Shown: in pieces, positions 34,224-45,422 of the stretch | Layout: every line of letters starts with the position of its first letter | Position numbering within the stretch: the first letter of the stretch is position 1 | DNA from: Monomorium pharaonis | Taxonomy: Eukaryota > Arthropoda > Insecta > Hymenoptera > Formicidae | DNA length: 64,000 nt | Reading direction: 5' to 3' | Assembly: GCF_013373865.1 (NCBI RefSeq) | Contig: NC_050467.1 | Coordinates: forward strand, 35,449,132 to 35,513,131 | Made by a program: the position numbers and the translations under genes | The notes under the pieces: model-generated | Database searches by the model: none | The model's input: the letters and a program-made list of their open reading frames with translations, nothing else | What the model was told of the DNA's origin: nothing

Positions 34224-35076
34224 GTAAGATATCCATATATCATTATATAGAGGAATGTCAGATTTGTACCTGACTAAAGTTTTTTAAATTTTTAACATCA
34301 ATACGTGACTATTGACTATCGGTTCTAGTTTTATCAATAGATTAAAACTGTTTTTGTGTGACAACTAGAAATGGATTCTGTTTTAATAACCGATATGAAG
34401 ATCTCTATTTCTTTGATCTCATTTTTTTTACACATTTTTATATTTATATTTTCTTTGTTTTTTTTACTGTGTCAAGTTTTGATGTAAACTTTATTTTTAA
34501 TGTAAATACTCAATCCATCATTATTTATTTATATTTATATAAAATGTGTGTCCTATTTACTTAATGTTATTTAATGAAATCATTGAAGAAGACTATTTAA
34601 GTCAAAACATTTGGACAGATATTGTGAAAGTAATAATAAAGGATAAGTAATAATAATAATAATTTATTACTCTTCAGCAATACATAGTGCCAAGAAGGGG
34701 ACTTGGTTTACAATCAAAGCTATCCATACATCCTTCCATCCTTCCATCCTCCTATCGTTAAGATCTTCGAGCCTTATTTAATTATAACTAATTACGTAAA
34801 CTAGGTCAAAAACATCTACATTATTCTATTTAAAATAGTCTGGTCTTACAATAAAACTTTAATACTTTATGGCTTACGGTACATCACAGTTACATCACAG
34901 TTATTCTTTACATTTCTCTTCCTCTTTACATTTGTATTTTACAGTTTACAATTTTACTCTTTTACTATTAACAATTAACAATTAACTAATACAATATCAT
35001 AACGACCTATCACCTATATCTCTTAATCTCTTAAACTAATTCTACTTTTTCCTAAATCATCTATGTTTTATTCTCT

Positions 35077-38000
35077 TTACTCTTTACTCTGTGACTCTAA
35101 TTCAACCTCTTTGTTTCTAACCTTATCCCTATCCTTATCATACTTTTTCTTCTCCTTCCAAAATTTAATTAAAACTTTCTCTTTTGTCTCATCTAATTCA
35201 TCGTTTTCTAATCTCTCTCTTTTTTCCCTCTTATTTTCACCTAAACCATCAAACCATGACTTCGTTATCTCACACTCTTCTATATGGTGTTCTAAGCTAT
35301 CCTTTCCTTTCCTACAAAATACGCAGATTCTATCCTCTTCAGTTAACCAATACTTGTTATCTTCTTCCATATTATCGCATCTTACCCTAACTAGCGCTCT
35401 TATACCAGTAATATCTCTTTTACTTGAGACGTTTTTCCTACTTAAATATTTTGGTTTCCCATCTAATCTATCCGTACCTATTTTGTATCTCGTGTTATAT
35501 CTTGCCCCGCTTAATCTACTTTCTAATTCCTGTTTCTGTACGTCTCTATCTCTGAATTCCATTTCTTTTGCTATCTTCCCAACTACCTCGCCTTCTAGTA
35601 ACTCCAATGCCCTTGAACTCCATCCGTTCCTGTTAAAATAATTTTCCCTCTCTATTCCGTATTGATCCGTCCATCCTTCCTTTTCTTTTTCTCTCCAGCA
35701 CAGTTTCACCCATCTATCATCTTCTAACGCTTTAATTTTCTCCTCGAACTTCCTTGCTCTTGTACCCCATCTAACTCTTAGTTTTTCTAATCCTAATTCC
35801 AAACTCATTATGTATCTCGGTGTGCAAAAATCTAAGTTAAAAATCCATCTAGCGTAGTCTAACATTACCTTCTCTAATTCTTTTCTTTCTGCCCATCCCC
35901 ATAATTCTACCCCATATGACATTACGCTTTTGACTAGATAGCTACTCAAATCATTTTTACAAACTCTTTCACCTAAACCCCATACCCTATTAGCCGCCAA
36001 TTTACCTTTCATTCCTAAGTCTTTTATATGAGTTCTATAGTCACCTTTCCTATTAAAGGTAAAACCTAAGTATTTAAAGGAACTTACCTCTTCTAACTCC
36101 CTGTCCTCCCATTTCCAACTACCTATTCTTTCATTACCGCTCCTATGAAATATCATTACCTTTGTTTTTTCCGTATTTAACTCTAAACTTTTCTTCCTTA
36201 GATAATGCCTAAGTGAATCCATCATATCCAATAAGCCTACCCTATTCTTTGCTAACAAAACCGTATCATCTGCATATGCAAGAGACCATATCCTTTTGTC
36301 ACCTACTTTTATGCCGCCAATCCCTCTCTTACCTAAGTATTTATCCAAATCTGCAATATATAAATTAAAAAGTAATGGACTCATCACACATCCCTGTCTA
36401 ACTCCTTTGGACGTGTAGAACTCCTCCGTCAGTCCTTCCTCAGTCTTCACCGTAACTGTTGTATTTTCATATAACTTCTTCACTCTTCTAATTGTCTGCT
36501 TTCTTATGCCAGATTCATCTAGTATTTTCCATAACTTCTCTCTTCCTATGTTATCAAAAGCTGCCCTTAAATCCACAAAGAGGGCGAAGATCTTTTTATC
36601 CCCTTTCCTTTTTTCTCTCTGGATCACATGGTTCAGGATGAAGATATTCTCCATTGTACCTCTGCCTTTCCTGAAGCCACCTTGACTTTCCGGTAACATC
36701 CCTATTCTCTCCGCTTCCTCCTCTAGGGTTCCTCTTACAATCTCCGCGTAAATTTTATACGCAGAGCAGAGCAGGGAAATACCTCTATAGTTTTCTGTTT
36801 TTTCCTGATCCCCCTTCTTATATAAAGGTAGGACTACGCTAACCTTCCAGTCCTCTGGGATGTTGTCTCCACGCCAAACCTTCCTTATTAGTTCAGTTAG
36901 TCCCTTTCTAATAGCTGAACCTCCGTAGCGCCATGCCTCAAGTGGTATCCCGTCTATTCCTGGAGCTTTCTTATTCTTCAATTTCTCTAACGCTCTTCCG
37001 ACAACCTCTTCGTTAATCTTAAGCTCGTCACCTTCCTCTTCTTTATCGTTCTCGTTTCCTTTTTCGGCTTCTTCTCCACATATCTTCCTATCCTCCCTAT
37101 AATCAGTAGCCTCCTTTCTATCCTTCCCAGCCAATAGTTTCCTGAAGTACCTTTCCCATTCTTCTTTTCCTATTTTGTTTCTTATCTTCTTTACTCTTTT
37201 TCCTGTCCTTTTGTTAATATACTTCCAAATCTCTGTGGCATTCTTCAGATATCTGAGTTCTATTTCTTCTTTTTCTTTCCAATCTGCCTGTTTTTGTTCC
37301 AGAAAGGTTCTCAGGTTATTCTTGACTCCCATATATGCCTCTCTTGTAATCCTTCCTTTCCTCCATAAACTTAAGTTTCTATGTGCCTTCCTTTTTTCTC
37401 TGGTGCAACTCCTATCCCACCATTCTTTGTGTCCTATTTCTTTCTTCTTCCAGACTACTTCCTTTTTAATCATAGCCTCTGATATCGTTTCCTTTAGATT
37501 ATTCCAGATTTCCTCCGTTGTTTTATTTGTTAAATTTACTGTCCACTCCGCTACCTCCGTCCTTTCTTCGTATCTGGCTCTTGATTCCACATCCCAAAGT
37601 GTTCTTGTCCTCTTTTCCTTTGTCTGTTGATGTATCTCTTCTATCTCCTGCTGCCGCCGTTCCAAGTTTATCTCCACCAACAGGGGCATGTGATCTGAGT
37701 CCACCCTTTCCTGAACATTAAACTTAGAAATCCTATTAGTACATTCTTCACTAGCAATAACATAATCGATAACGGTATTTCCTCTAGACTCTACGTACGT
37801 AAATTCGCCTTCCCTATCACCTTCAGTAGTGCCATTTAATATATAACCTCCTATATCATTTACAAATTCTACAAAGTCCTTCCCGTTATTACCTATTTTC
37901 ATATCCTTGCTTTTTCTTTCAATACCTGTCGCCTCTTCATCTATTCCTAATCCTCCTATTCTTATATTAAAATCTCCTCCTATTAAAAACGCATCATTCC

Positions 38001-38552
38001 TGTTTCTTTCTACTATGTCCATGATGGATCTTTTTATATTTTCCCAATTACCTTGATTATAGACAGTTATTATCCATATACTCTTCCCTCTGTATACTTT
38101 TTCTACTCTAGAAGCTACCCATCCTTCTCCATTCGAACTAATTAATTTCCTACCGTTACTCCCCCAGTCCTTCTTTTTTCCTATTATAAAACCTCCTTTT
38201 GCTCTACCTTTCTTTTTATTCCTTTCTGCGTACATTCCCATACATGTGAGTCTGGTAGCCTATCCTTTAAATTATTCCAATCCCTTTCCTCTACCCATGT
38301 TTCCTCTAATCCTATATAATCACAATCCTTTACATATTCCCAGAACTCCCTATCCTGTCTTCCTAAGCCTGCCACATTCCAAAATAATACCTTCCTATCT
38401 ATCTTTATTCTATATGGCTTCTTACCAATATCTATACCTATGTTTTTATTTTGACTTTTATTCCTAATTCTAATTCTACCTCTATAACTGCTTCTGCTTC
38501 TACTCTTTGCTTTTCTCCCCCCTTGGCAACTATTTAGTTTCCCCTTTCTCCT
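35077..38552 (-). CDS. LINE ORF2: AP endonuclease and reverse transcriptase (one frameshift)
   Basis: The endonuclease reads from LFWNVAGLGRQDREFWEYVK and GLEETWVEE (catalytic Glu), then GGDFNIRIGG and DSDHMPLLVEI (catalytic Asp-His). RT blocks follow: APGIDGIPLEAW, VVLPLYKKGD, ENYRGISLL, ESQGGFRKGRGTMENI, ALFVDLRAAFDN, GVRQGCVMSPLLFNLYIADL, the catalytic LAYADDTVLLA, LNTEKTKVMIF and YLGFTF. The basic C-terminal part has a zinc-binding-like C..C..H...H/C cluster (CVFCRKGKDSLEHHIEEC). A 1-base indel near 38225 separates the first ~100 codons from the 1054-codon remainder. The ORF2 frame is already open upstream of the ORF1 stop, so the two overlap. No RNase H. Clade not assigned. Confidence 0.85.
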
Positions 38553-39694
38553 ATGCTACCTTCTTTTCTCTCTTTGCTAGCCTCATTACTCCTATCTCTA
38601 CTATTCCTACCTTCCTCCTTGTCTATTTCTGCCTCAACCTTATTTTTCCTATCTCCTGTACTAACCTTTAAATCTCTATCAGCCTTTCCTATCTCCACAT
38701 TTTCCCATTTTACCCATAATCCGTTTATTTTTACCCTACCTACGCCAATCTTGATTATCCTACCTTTACTTTTCTCCTCTTTTACCCATCTAGCTATATC
38801 TCTTTGAATATTTCTCTCTTCCCACGTTAAATCCTGCTCTATAAAAATCTCCCCTCTAAGCTTGCTTTTCCTACCCATAACTTCCCTTTTCATCTTCTCG
38901 TTTTCCAAACACCCTATTATAACCGAGCCACTAACCCACCACTTCGTTACCTTTATTTCCAAATCTAACTTTTCTCTTATCATGTCCTCAATCCATCCCT
39001 CCTGCACCCTATCTAAATCCTCTTTCTTCATACCTCTTATCACTATATTGTTTCTCCTCTCTTCCTTTTCCTTATCCTCTACCCATTTCTTAATCTTATC
39101 TACCTCCCTGTCACTCAGTCCTCCGCTACCACTCTCCGTGCTAAACCTTGAACTTGTCCTACTACATCTACTCTCACTCCTCCTGCTACCTACTTCCATG
39201 CTCGCTACACTACAACCGTCTTCCTCCTTCCTAGTAATTCCTTCTTCCAATTCCCCCCTCTTTCTTAACTCGCCTAGTTCTAATACTTCTTTCTCCATCC
39301 CTATGCATTTTAACTCTAGTTCTTTGAATCTTTTATCCCATAATTCATGTTCTAATTTCATAACTTTTAAATCCTGCCTTATTTCCTCCCTAAATTCTTT
39401 AAATTCCGTGGTTAGTGCCTTAACCTCTTTCCTAATTTTGCCTACGCTATCCCTATCTACATTCTCCTTTCCATCTTCGTCTTGTTCTTTAAAACTTACC
39501 TTCTTTGCCTGTTTATTGCTTTCCATAACTAACTTTCTCTGACCATCCTCTATTCCCTTGCCTCTTATACCTCTCTCCCTCGTCTCCTTGGACATTTTCC
39601 GCGCCTTTTCTTTACGCCAACCTAACCTCCAAAACTCTCCGACTCTTTTACGTCTCCTACTTCTCTCTACTTTATCTATCGCACTTCCCTTCAC
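38534..39694 (-). CDS. LINE ORF1: coiled-coil RNA-binding protein
   Basis: About 386 codons of open frame. The track start is GTG and the first ATG is ~33 codons in (MSKETRERG). A basic N-terminus is followed by a heptad-rich coiled coil (about residues 85-150: VKALTTEFKEFREEI, LEHELWDKRFKELELK), a serine-rich linker (SRRSESRCSRTSSRFS), then RRNNIVIRGMKKEDLD and an alpha/beta segment like the RRM plus C-terminal domain of L1-type ORF1 proteins. A broken relative lies at 43776-44470. It would bind the LINE RNA in the cytoplasmic ribonucleoprotein. Confidence 0.75.
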   Translation of the reverse strand: MKGSAIDKVERSRRRKRVGEFWRLGWRKEKARKMSKETRERGIRGKGIEDGQRKLVMESNKQAKKVSFKEQDEDGKENVDRDSVGKIRKEVKALTTEFKEFREEIRQDLKVMKLEHELWDKRFKELELKCIGMEKEVLELGELRKRGELEEGITRKEEDGCSVASMEVGSRRSESRCSRTSSRFSTESGSGGLSDREVDKIKKWVEDKEKEERRNNIVIRGMKKEDLDRVQEGWIEDMIREKLDLEIKVTKWWVSGSVIIGCLENEKMKREVMGRKSKLRGEIFIEQDLTWEERNIQRDIARWVKEEKSKGRIIKIGVGRVKINGLWVKWENVEIGKADRDLKVSTGDRKNKVEAEIDKEEGRNSRDRSNEASKERKEGSIGERGN

Positions 39695-39856
39695 TTATAC
39701 TACTTTCTAATACACTTCTCTATTCGTCTATCTGCATATACTCACTATATTCTATCTATTTTCGCTCTATTTGCCGATCTATCAAACACGCTCTACACCA
39801 TACGTCCGCACGCATTCACTCCTCCTAACCAAGTCCAAAGGATAAGTAATAATAAA

Positions 39857-41079
39857 CTTATGATTTATGATTTTATGTATTTTGTTTTTTGCCTTAATTT
39901 ATTCTGAATATTTTTAATTAAATACGAATTGTTTCTTGATATTTTTTGTAATAAATTTTGCTTTAAGATGCTTCTCACACAGTACACTGAAAGAAAGTTG
40001 TTGTGCATCAGCAACGTTGAATTAAAGTGTCAATATTATTTCAACATTCAATTCAGGATTAGCAAAGTTACTTTATAAAGACAATTTGTTACCATCAGTT
40101 GTTACTGATTTAGAAATGTAACTTGTTATCGTTACTCAAAAATTACTGAGTTGTTATTTTTCGTCTATTTCTGTTATTTTTTTTTACATTGCAATATTTT
40201 GAATATTGTATATGAATTTGTGTGATAAATAAAAATACATCAGTGAACCTAGCACCTCACCACTAAAAAAAAGTGTAGACATACAGCGTAATTTTTTGCT
40301 AATTATCTACTAATTTTTTGCTCTAGTCTCGAATTTTTTTGCTCCTACCCGTCTGCAAGAAATTTAGAACAAAAATTGGGGTTCACGTGACGCTATCATC
40401 CTCATTAATAAAAAAAAGTATAAACAAAAAACAAATATATCAGAACTTACTACTCATTTTGATCTTTAAGATACTACAAAGAGATATTAAAAATATTGAA
40501 CGATTATCAAAGTACCAGTACTCAAAATTATTATACCGTAACGGTATGAGAGAAAATGGTTAAAAATAAGAAGCTAATTATTCCATGACAACCTTAAAAG
40601 TACTTTTTTAATCAAATACTATTAAAATATACAACTTTAAAATTTTAAACTTGCAAAATAACTTTGAAAACCCTTAAAATTCACAAAAATACAAGAGTAA
40701 AATACTCTTAAAAAATTAATTGCTGCATCGACTTTGGTATCAAAAAACGATCGTCTATTTATCTGCTCTTAAAATATGATAGTTCCAAATTTTTTGCTCA
40801 ATATTTAAGTTGTGTAACTAAATTTTTAATGTAGCAGTGCTGACGCGCACACAAGAGTAAAATACCTTAAAAAAAATAAATTGCTGCATCGACTATGGTA
40901 TTAAAATAATCGTCTATTTATCTGCTCTTAAAATATTCTGGTCCCGAATTTTTTGCTCAATATTTAACTTGTCAAACTCAATTGTTAAGGTGGGAATGTT
41001 AACAAAAATTCGAGACTAGAATATCTTAGAGCAGATAAATATACAATCATTTTCATACTGTAGATTATACAGCGTAGAA
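39857..41079. other. AT-rich intronic repeat region
   Basis: Sequence at 39990-40110 has AACGTTGA / TCAACATT motifs. Sequence at 40270-41060 repeats GCTCNNGTCTCGAATTTTTTT GC, TCTATTTATCTGCTCTTAAA (about 40755 and 40915) and ATTGCTGCATCGACTWTGGT (40720, 40882), that is, two direct copies ~160 bp apart. No gene. Confidence 0.45.
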
Positions 41080-43012
41080 TTAGATTTTTCTCTAAAAAAA
41101 TGCATGCGTTAAAAATTGATGTACAAAAGTGGTCAAAATTTGCTTGTGATGAAAATGCATAAAATTAGTTTATCTTTATATTTTTGGACTTATTAAGCGC
41201 AAATATGACACTTTGGACAATAAAATTGTCCAAAGTTTGGGGATCTTTGTGAAAATGCAATTTTCAGCATAAAAGTCACGTTTTAAGAAAAAATGTTACT
41301 ACATAATATTTTGAACATTTTTTTTGGTTCTGAAAGAGTGATAGATCATTTTGATAGATTTTCTCCGTAAATTACGAATTTGAGAACAAAAGTGTTCCAT
41401 CCTATCACGTTTTTGGGAAAAGAAAGTTTAAGAAGTAAAAAATGCTTTTAGCCGTTTTTTAAGTAATGTATCCAACAAATCTGATATACTACCAGGTATG
41501 TAAAAATATGAAACCGAAATTTTTGTATATAAAATACACGTTTATTGTATGAAAATGATAAAAAATATGATAAAAAATATTTTATTCGAAGTATTGGCTA
41601 TTGCTAGCTATACATTTTTCCCATTTCTCTGACAATTTGTGGATGCCACGACAAGAAAACTGTTCGAGCCATTTTCGTACATTTTCTTAAGATGTAAAGC
41701 GCTGCTCAGCAAGTGCGTGTCCCATCGATGCGAATAAGTAATAATCGGATGGAGCTAATAATAAGTCTGGTGAGTAAGCCGCATGCGAAAATATTTCCCA
41801 ACCAAACGCCTCAATCGTTTTCTTGACTAGTTTTCCTGTGTGTGATGGTGCATTATCATGAAGCAAAATCACTTTGTGTTGCCTTTTTTGATATTCTGGT
41901 CGTTTTTCACGCAAAGCTTGATTCAAATCGATCATTTGTTTTCGGTAGCGTTCAGTATGAACGATTTCGCCAGGTTTTAGCAGCTCACAATAGATCACAC
42001 CCTTCTGATCCCACCAAACACAGAGCATTGTCTTCCGTCCATAGCGATTTGTCCTTGCAGTCGATGTCGATGGTTTGCCTGGAGTTACTCATCTTACGTT
42101 TAGGATTCTCAAAATATATCCACTTTTCATCGCCAGTCACAATTCGATGGAGAAATGACTTTCTTTTGTACCTGGCGAGCAGCATTTTGCAAGTGGTTTT
42201 TCGATTTTCCTGCTGTCTTTCATTCAGTTCATGTGGAATCTATTTTCCCATCTTCTGGATCTTTCCCATGGCTTTCAAACGTATAGAGACGACTTCTTGT
42301 TTAATTGATCCGCGAGTTGTTGCGTTTGAGCGTCATCCTTATCCAACGATGCTTGCAATTCGCTGTCTTTAAACTTTTTTGGTGGTCTTTCACGTTCTTC
42401 GTTTCTTACGTCAAAATCGCTACTTTTGAATTTTTTAAACCACTCAAAGCACTGTGATTTACCAAGAGCATGCTCACCAAAGCTTCGACAAGCATTTGAT
42501 GCGGTTCTGCAGCAGTTTTCTTCAAATGGTAACAGAAAATCAATGCTGTCCGCAAATCGTAGTTTCCAAGCACAAAATTCAACATGTTTAACGCTATTAA
42601 AAACTATGCTGTTGTATGAAACTTGTATTGTTGTGAGTTGAAAATATTTATCAGATGTCAAAACAAGAAAATGACGCAGTTTGACGATAACTACATTGAC
42701 AGCTAGCGTCATCTATGGGCAAATTCCGGTTTTATATTTACAGACTTGGTAGAGACTTCTACCATCCTGACGATTCAAAATAAAAACATTTTTTAAAAAA
42801 TGTCCAAAATGTTGAAACATTTTCCTTAAAACGTGATTTTTATGCAGAAAAATGGCATTTTCACAAAGTTTCTCAAACTTTAGACAATTATAAGTGTCAG
42901 TATTTGAGCTTAGCAAGTCCAAAAACATATAGATAGACTAATTTCACGCATCATGACAAGCAAATTTTGACCACGTTTGGACATTGTTCTTTGAGATAAA
43001 GGTATTTTACAT
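41080..43012. mobile_element. foldback element hosting a mariner
   Basis: The left arm 41100-41345 (GTGGTCAAAATTTGCTTGTG, TTTGTGAAAATGCAATTTTC, AAAAGTCACGTTTTAAG) is inverted, with divergence, at about 42775-43005. The mariner at 41492-42749 lies between the arms. Confidence 0.55.
41492..42749 (-). pseudogene. mariner transposon with broken transposase
   Basis: Inverted ends CCAGGTATGTAAAAATATGA and (minus strand) CCAAGTCTGTAAATATAAAA, with TA on both sides; 1258 bp, the normal mariner size. Transposase pieces on the minus strand, in order: the N-terminal helix-turn-helix (ALGKSQCFEWFKKFKSSDFD, RERPPKKF) at 42640-42340; VTGDEKWIYFENPKRK (first Asp) near 42130; and HDNAPSHTGKLVKKTIEAFG (second Asp), then SPDLLLAPSDYYLF (third Asp), at 41880-41720. 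Frameshifts separate the pieces. The spacing between the second and third Asp is 36 residues, two more than the usual 34, owing to an LL insertion. Inactive. Confidence 0.8.
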
Positions 43013-43227
43013 TTATTTGGTGAAGAGGGAGAGAGGGCTGAGGTTCAGTCGTGTAATTGGAGGAAGACGAGGAAAGCAAGATAAGGATTAAAAGCAGAGA
43101 AAGGAGGAGATAGTTAGGAGGTTAGATTTCGCGAACGTCGCGGAAATTATGTATAGGAAAGGGAAAAAAAGAAGAGATAAGAACGGGATAAAAAAGGAAC
43201 AAACGAAGTTGACGATAGAAGGAGGTG

Positions 43228-43690
43228 TTGTGAGTGACACTCACAGATAAAAAGTGTCAGCAGCGCGATGACGTAAGTTAGTCAGCTGCATCAACATCGA
43301 GCGCATTGCGTGAGGTACCGCGCAATCTGCACGAAAATTAGCGGAACGCTCCTTAAACAGCACTTGCTGCCTAAGCAGAGTTTCGTACTACTGACCGAAT
43401 TACGCATTGGCGTAATCCGCCCCCTCCTTGATCCGATAATCGAAATTGATTAGTATATAAACTGCTAAAAGAAAGCGAGAGACGGGTCAGTTAAAAGCGC
43501 AACCACTCTACTTTGCGGGATCGTAGACTCTAATCGCGACACTCTGTCTTGCGGGTCGCGACCTAATCATAATCTGTACTGCTGTAAACGGAAAAAAATA
43601 AACTGTTAATTACGAATATATGGTGTGAATGACTTTATCCCTTTGCCGGATCCGTGAAACCATTCGTACTCTTAAAAATTACGGGGTACC
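43228..43690 (+). mobile_element. probable solo LTR
   Basis: A compact, GC-richer block starting TGTTGTGAGTGACACTCACA, with a TATA-like AGTATATAAAC at 43452, downstream GACGGGTCAGT and a polyadenylation signal AATAAA near 43598 followed by T-rich sequence. This is the layout of an LTR (promoter, R, poly-A). No internal gag-pol lies next to it and no clear target duplication was found. It is followed by short repeats of ACCATAGTAGTTACCAGTA. Confidence 0.45.
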
Positions 43691-43775
43691 ATAGTAGTTA
43701 CCAGTAGTTACCAGTAAGCAGTACCATAGTAGTTACCAGTAAGCAGGGGAAGAAGGTAGGTTTTAAAGAAAAAGT

Positions 43776-44470
43776 AGAGGTAATGGAAAAGGAGATAGAT
43801 ATACGGAAGAGTTAAAAAAGGAAATTAGAACGTTAGTAATAGAATTGAGAGAATTCAAGGAAGAAGTTAGGAAAGAGCTAGGAATACTGAAGGCGGAATG
43901 GGAAAAATATGAGAACAGGGCGAAAGAGATTGAGAGAAAATTAGTGGAGGTAGAAAGAATAGTGTTAGATAGAATCGCGACGGAGAAGGGAGAGGGGGAG
44001 ACAGGAAGATCGGAATGTAGCAATATCAAGTGGAGCGAGGGCAGCTTTAGTAAGAGAAGCAGAGGTAGGTCGAGTAGGGCAAGCTTCAGAAGTAGATCAG
44101 AGATAAATAGTGAACTTCTTAGCGATAGAAAGATAGGAAAATTAAAAAGGTTAGTAGTAGGTAAGAAAAAGGAAGAAACAAATATAGTGATTAGGAGATT
44201 AAGTAAAGAAGACACAGGGAAAATAACAAAGGTATGGATAGAAGAAACGATCAAAGAAAAATTAGATTTGGAAGTTAAAGTTAATAGGTGTTGGTTAAAT
44301 GGGACTGTTATAATAGGAAGTCTAGAAAACGAGAATATGAAAAAGGAAGTAATGATTAATAAAAGAAAACTAAAAGGGCAACGCTTTTTCATAGAGCACG
44401 ACTTAACATGAGAAGAGAGAAATATGACACAAAGGAAAATAGGGAGAGAAAATGGTGCCGCAGTTGGCAA
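43776..44470 (+). pseudogene. LINE ORF1 fragment, relative of the 38534-39694 protein
   Basis: The frame 43845-44411 gives a coiled coil (MREFKEEVRKELGILKAEWE), a serine-rich stretch, then KKKEETNIVIRRLSKEDT and CWLNGTVIIGSLENENMKKE. These correspond to RRNNIVIRGMKKE and SGSVIIGCLENEKMKRE of the complete LINE. A stop follows EHDLT where the intact protein continues. No ORF2; truncated and dead. Confidence 0.75.
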
Positions 44471-44584
44471 GTAGAATAGTGACTCTGGTGTTGATTAAGG
44501 AGTAAAGGTGAAAGAATGGTCAGGAAGAGTAAGGAGATGGACGGATGGGAAGATGGAAATGAGAGAGAGGAGGACTGTTTCGAT

Positions 44585-44930
44585 TGCGCACATAAACGGT
44601 CGGACACAGTAGTATTTCCCAATCGGACATAGTCCCGATTGGACACAGTCCCGATTGGACACAGACCCGATTGGACACAGACCCGATTGGACACAGACCT
44701 GATTGGACATGGTCCCGATTGCGCATCGGCCCGATTGGACACAGTCCTAATCGGACACAATCCCTATCGGACACAGACTCTATTGGACACTACAGCGATC
44801 GAACAAATAGCGTTTTAATCGGACACAGAATTAATTGCAACGGACCCGATTGCGCACGATACGATTCCGCTTTGCAAATAGTACATAGGTTAGCGACTTG
44901 GACGGGGTGGGTGCAGGAGGGGGGCCATTT
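44585..44930. repeat. GATTGGACACAG minisatellite with conserved flank
   Basis: 44595-44860 is a tandem run of a ~15 bp unit, CCCGATTGGACACAGA, with about 15 degenerate copies. It is followed by GATTCCGCTTTGCAAATAGT, ACATAGGTTAGCGACTTGG, ACGGGGTGGGTGCAGGAGG and GGGGCC, the block also at 24150 and (inverse) 50300. The GT tract is missing because sequence changes at 44931. Confidence 0.75.
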
Positions 44931-45422
44931 AAAGTTTCAAGTTTTAATTTGATTGAGTTAAAAATTTTTTTTCTTAACTTACACTGAGTCGTCTATTCCA
45001 GGACCATACAAAGTATCTTCTTCTGACAGAGTCGCTTTTAAAATATCAATGCAGATATACATACATACTATTCCTAACAAAAGCAGACAGCAGCTGCTGC
45101 CGAACTACCTGCTCCGAACAGAGCAATCGTTATAGCTCTATAACTCCGTCCCTTTCAATCAGATTAGCTTGAAACTTTCAGGGAATATTCTTGAAATGTC
45201 CTACTTTTAGAAAATAGCAAAATTGAAAAATCGATTTTTTCAAAGTTACTGACTGCGACTAACCCATTAATATGGTATAATTGCAATGTTCTTGCGAACG
45301 GTTGAGTAGTTTCGATTATCTTTTTACCAGTAATACTTGACATGATAACATATCGATAGAATAAGTTTCATTACAATCGATTATTATCACACTGACCTCT
45401 CCTTGTTAGACGAACTTGTTTT
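44931..45422. other. intronic spacer
   Basis: Nothing recognised. One isolated minisatellite unit (AATCGGACACAG) lies at 45426, at the end of the next frame. Confidence 0.4.

Larger units (their letters stand above)
34657..39836 (-). mobile_element. near full-length non-LTR retrotransposon (LINE), antisense in intron
   Basis: A perfect 19 bp direct repeat, AAAGGATAAGTAATAATAA, flanks it (34638-34656 and 39837-39855). The order on the minus strand is a 5' UTR (39836-39700), ORF1, ORF2, a ~420 bp 3' UTR and a short (ATT)n tail instead of poly-A. Both ORFs are essentially open, so insertion is recent. A 5' end is present (GGACTTGGTTAGGAGG), matching the short relative at 5687. Lying antisense to the host transcript, it should do little harm to splicing. 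Confidence 0.85.

Noticed and set aside
34258..34564. Continuation of exon A past 34223 and the next plus-strand frame
   Set aside because: Sequence after the GTAAGAT donor is AT-rich with a stop at 34271. Exon B continues the protein in the right phase.
35063..39542. Plus-strand serine/leucine-rich frames opposite the LINE
   Set aside because: Shadow frames of the purine-rich minus-strand LINE ORFs.
43763..44470. 235-codon minus-strand serine/leucine frame
   Set aside because: Shadow of the LINE ORF1 fragment on the plus strand, which aligns with the complete ORF1.
44595..44860. CRISPR-like or promoter array of GATTGGACACAG units
   Set aside because: Same reason: adjacent degenerate units without unique spacers, recurring at other loci with the same flanking hairpin.
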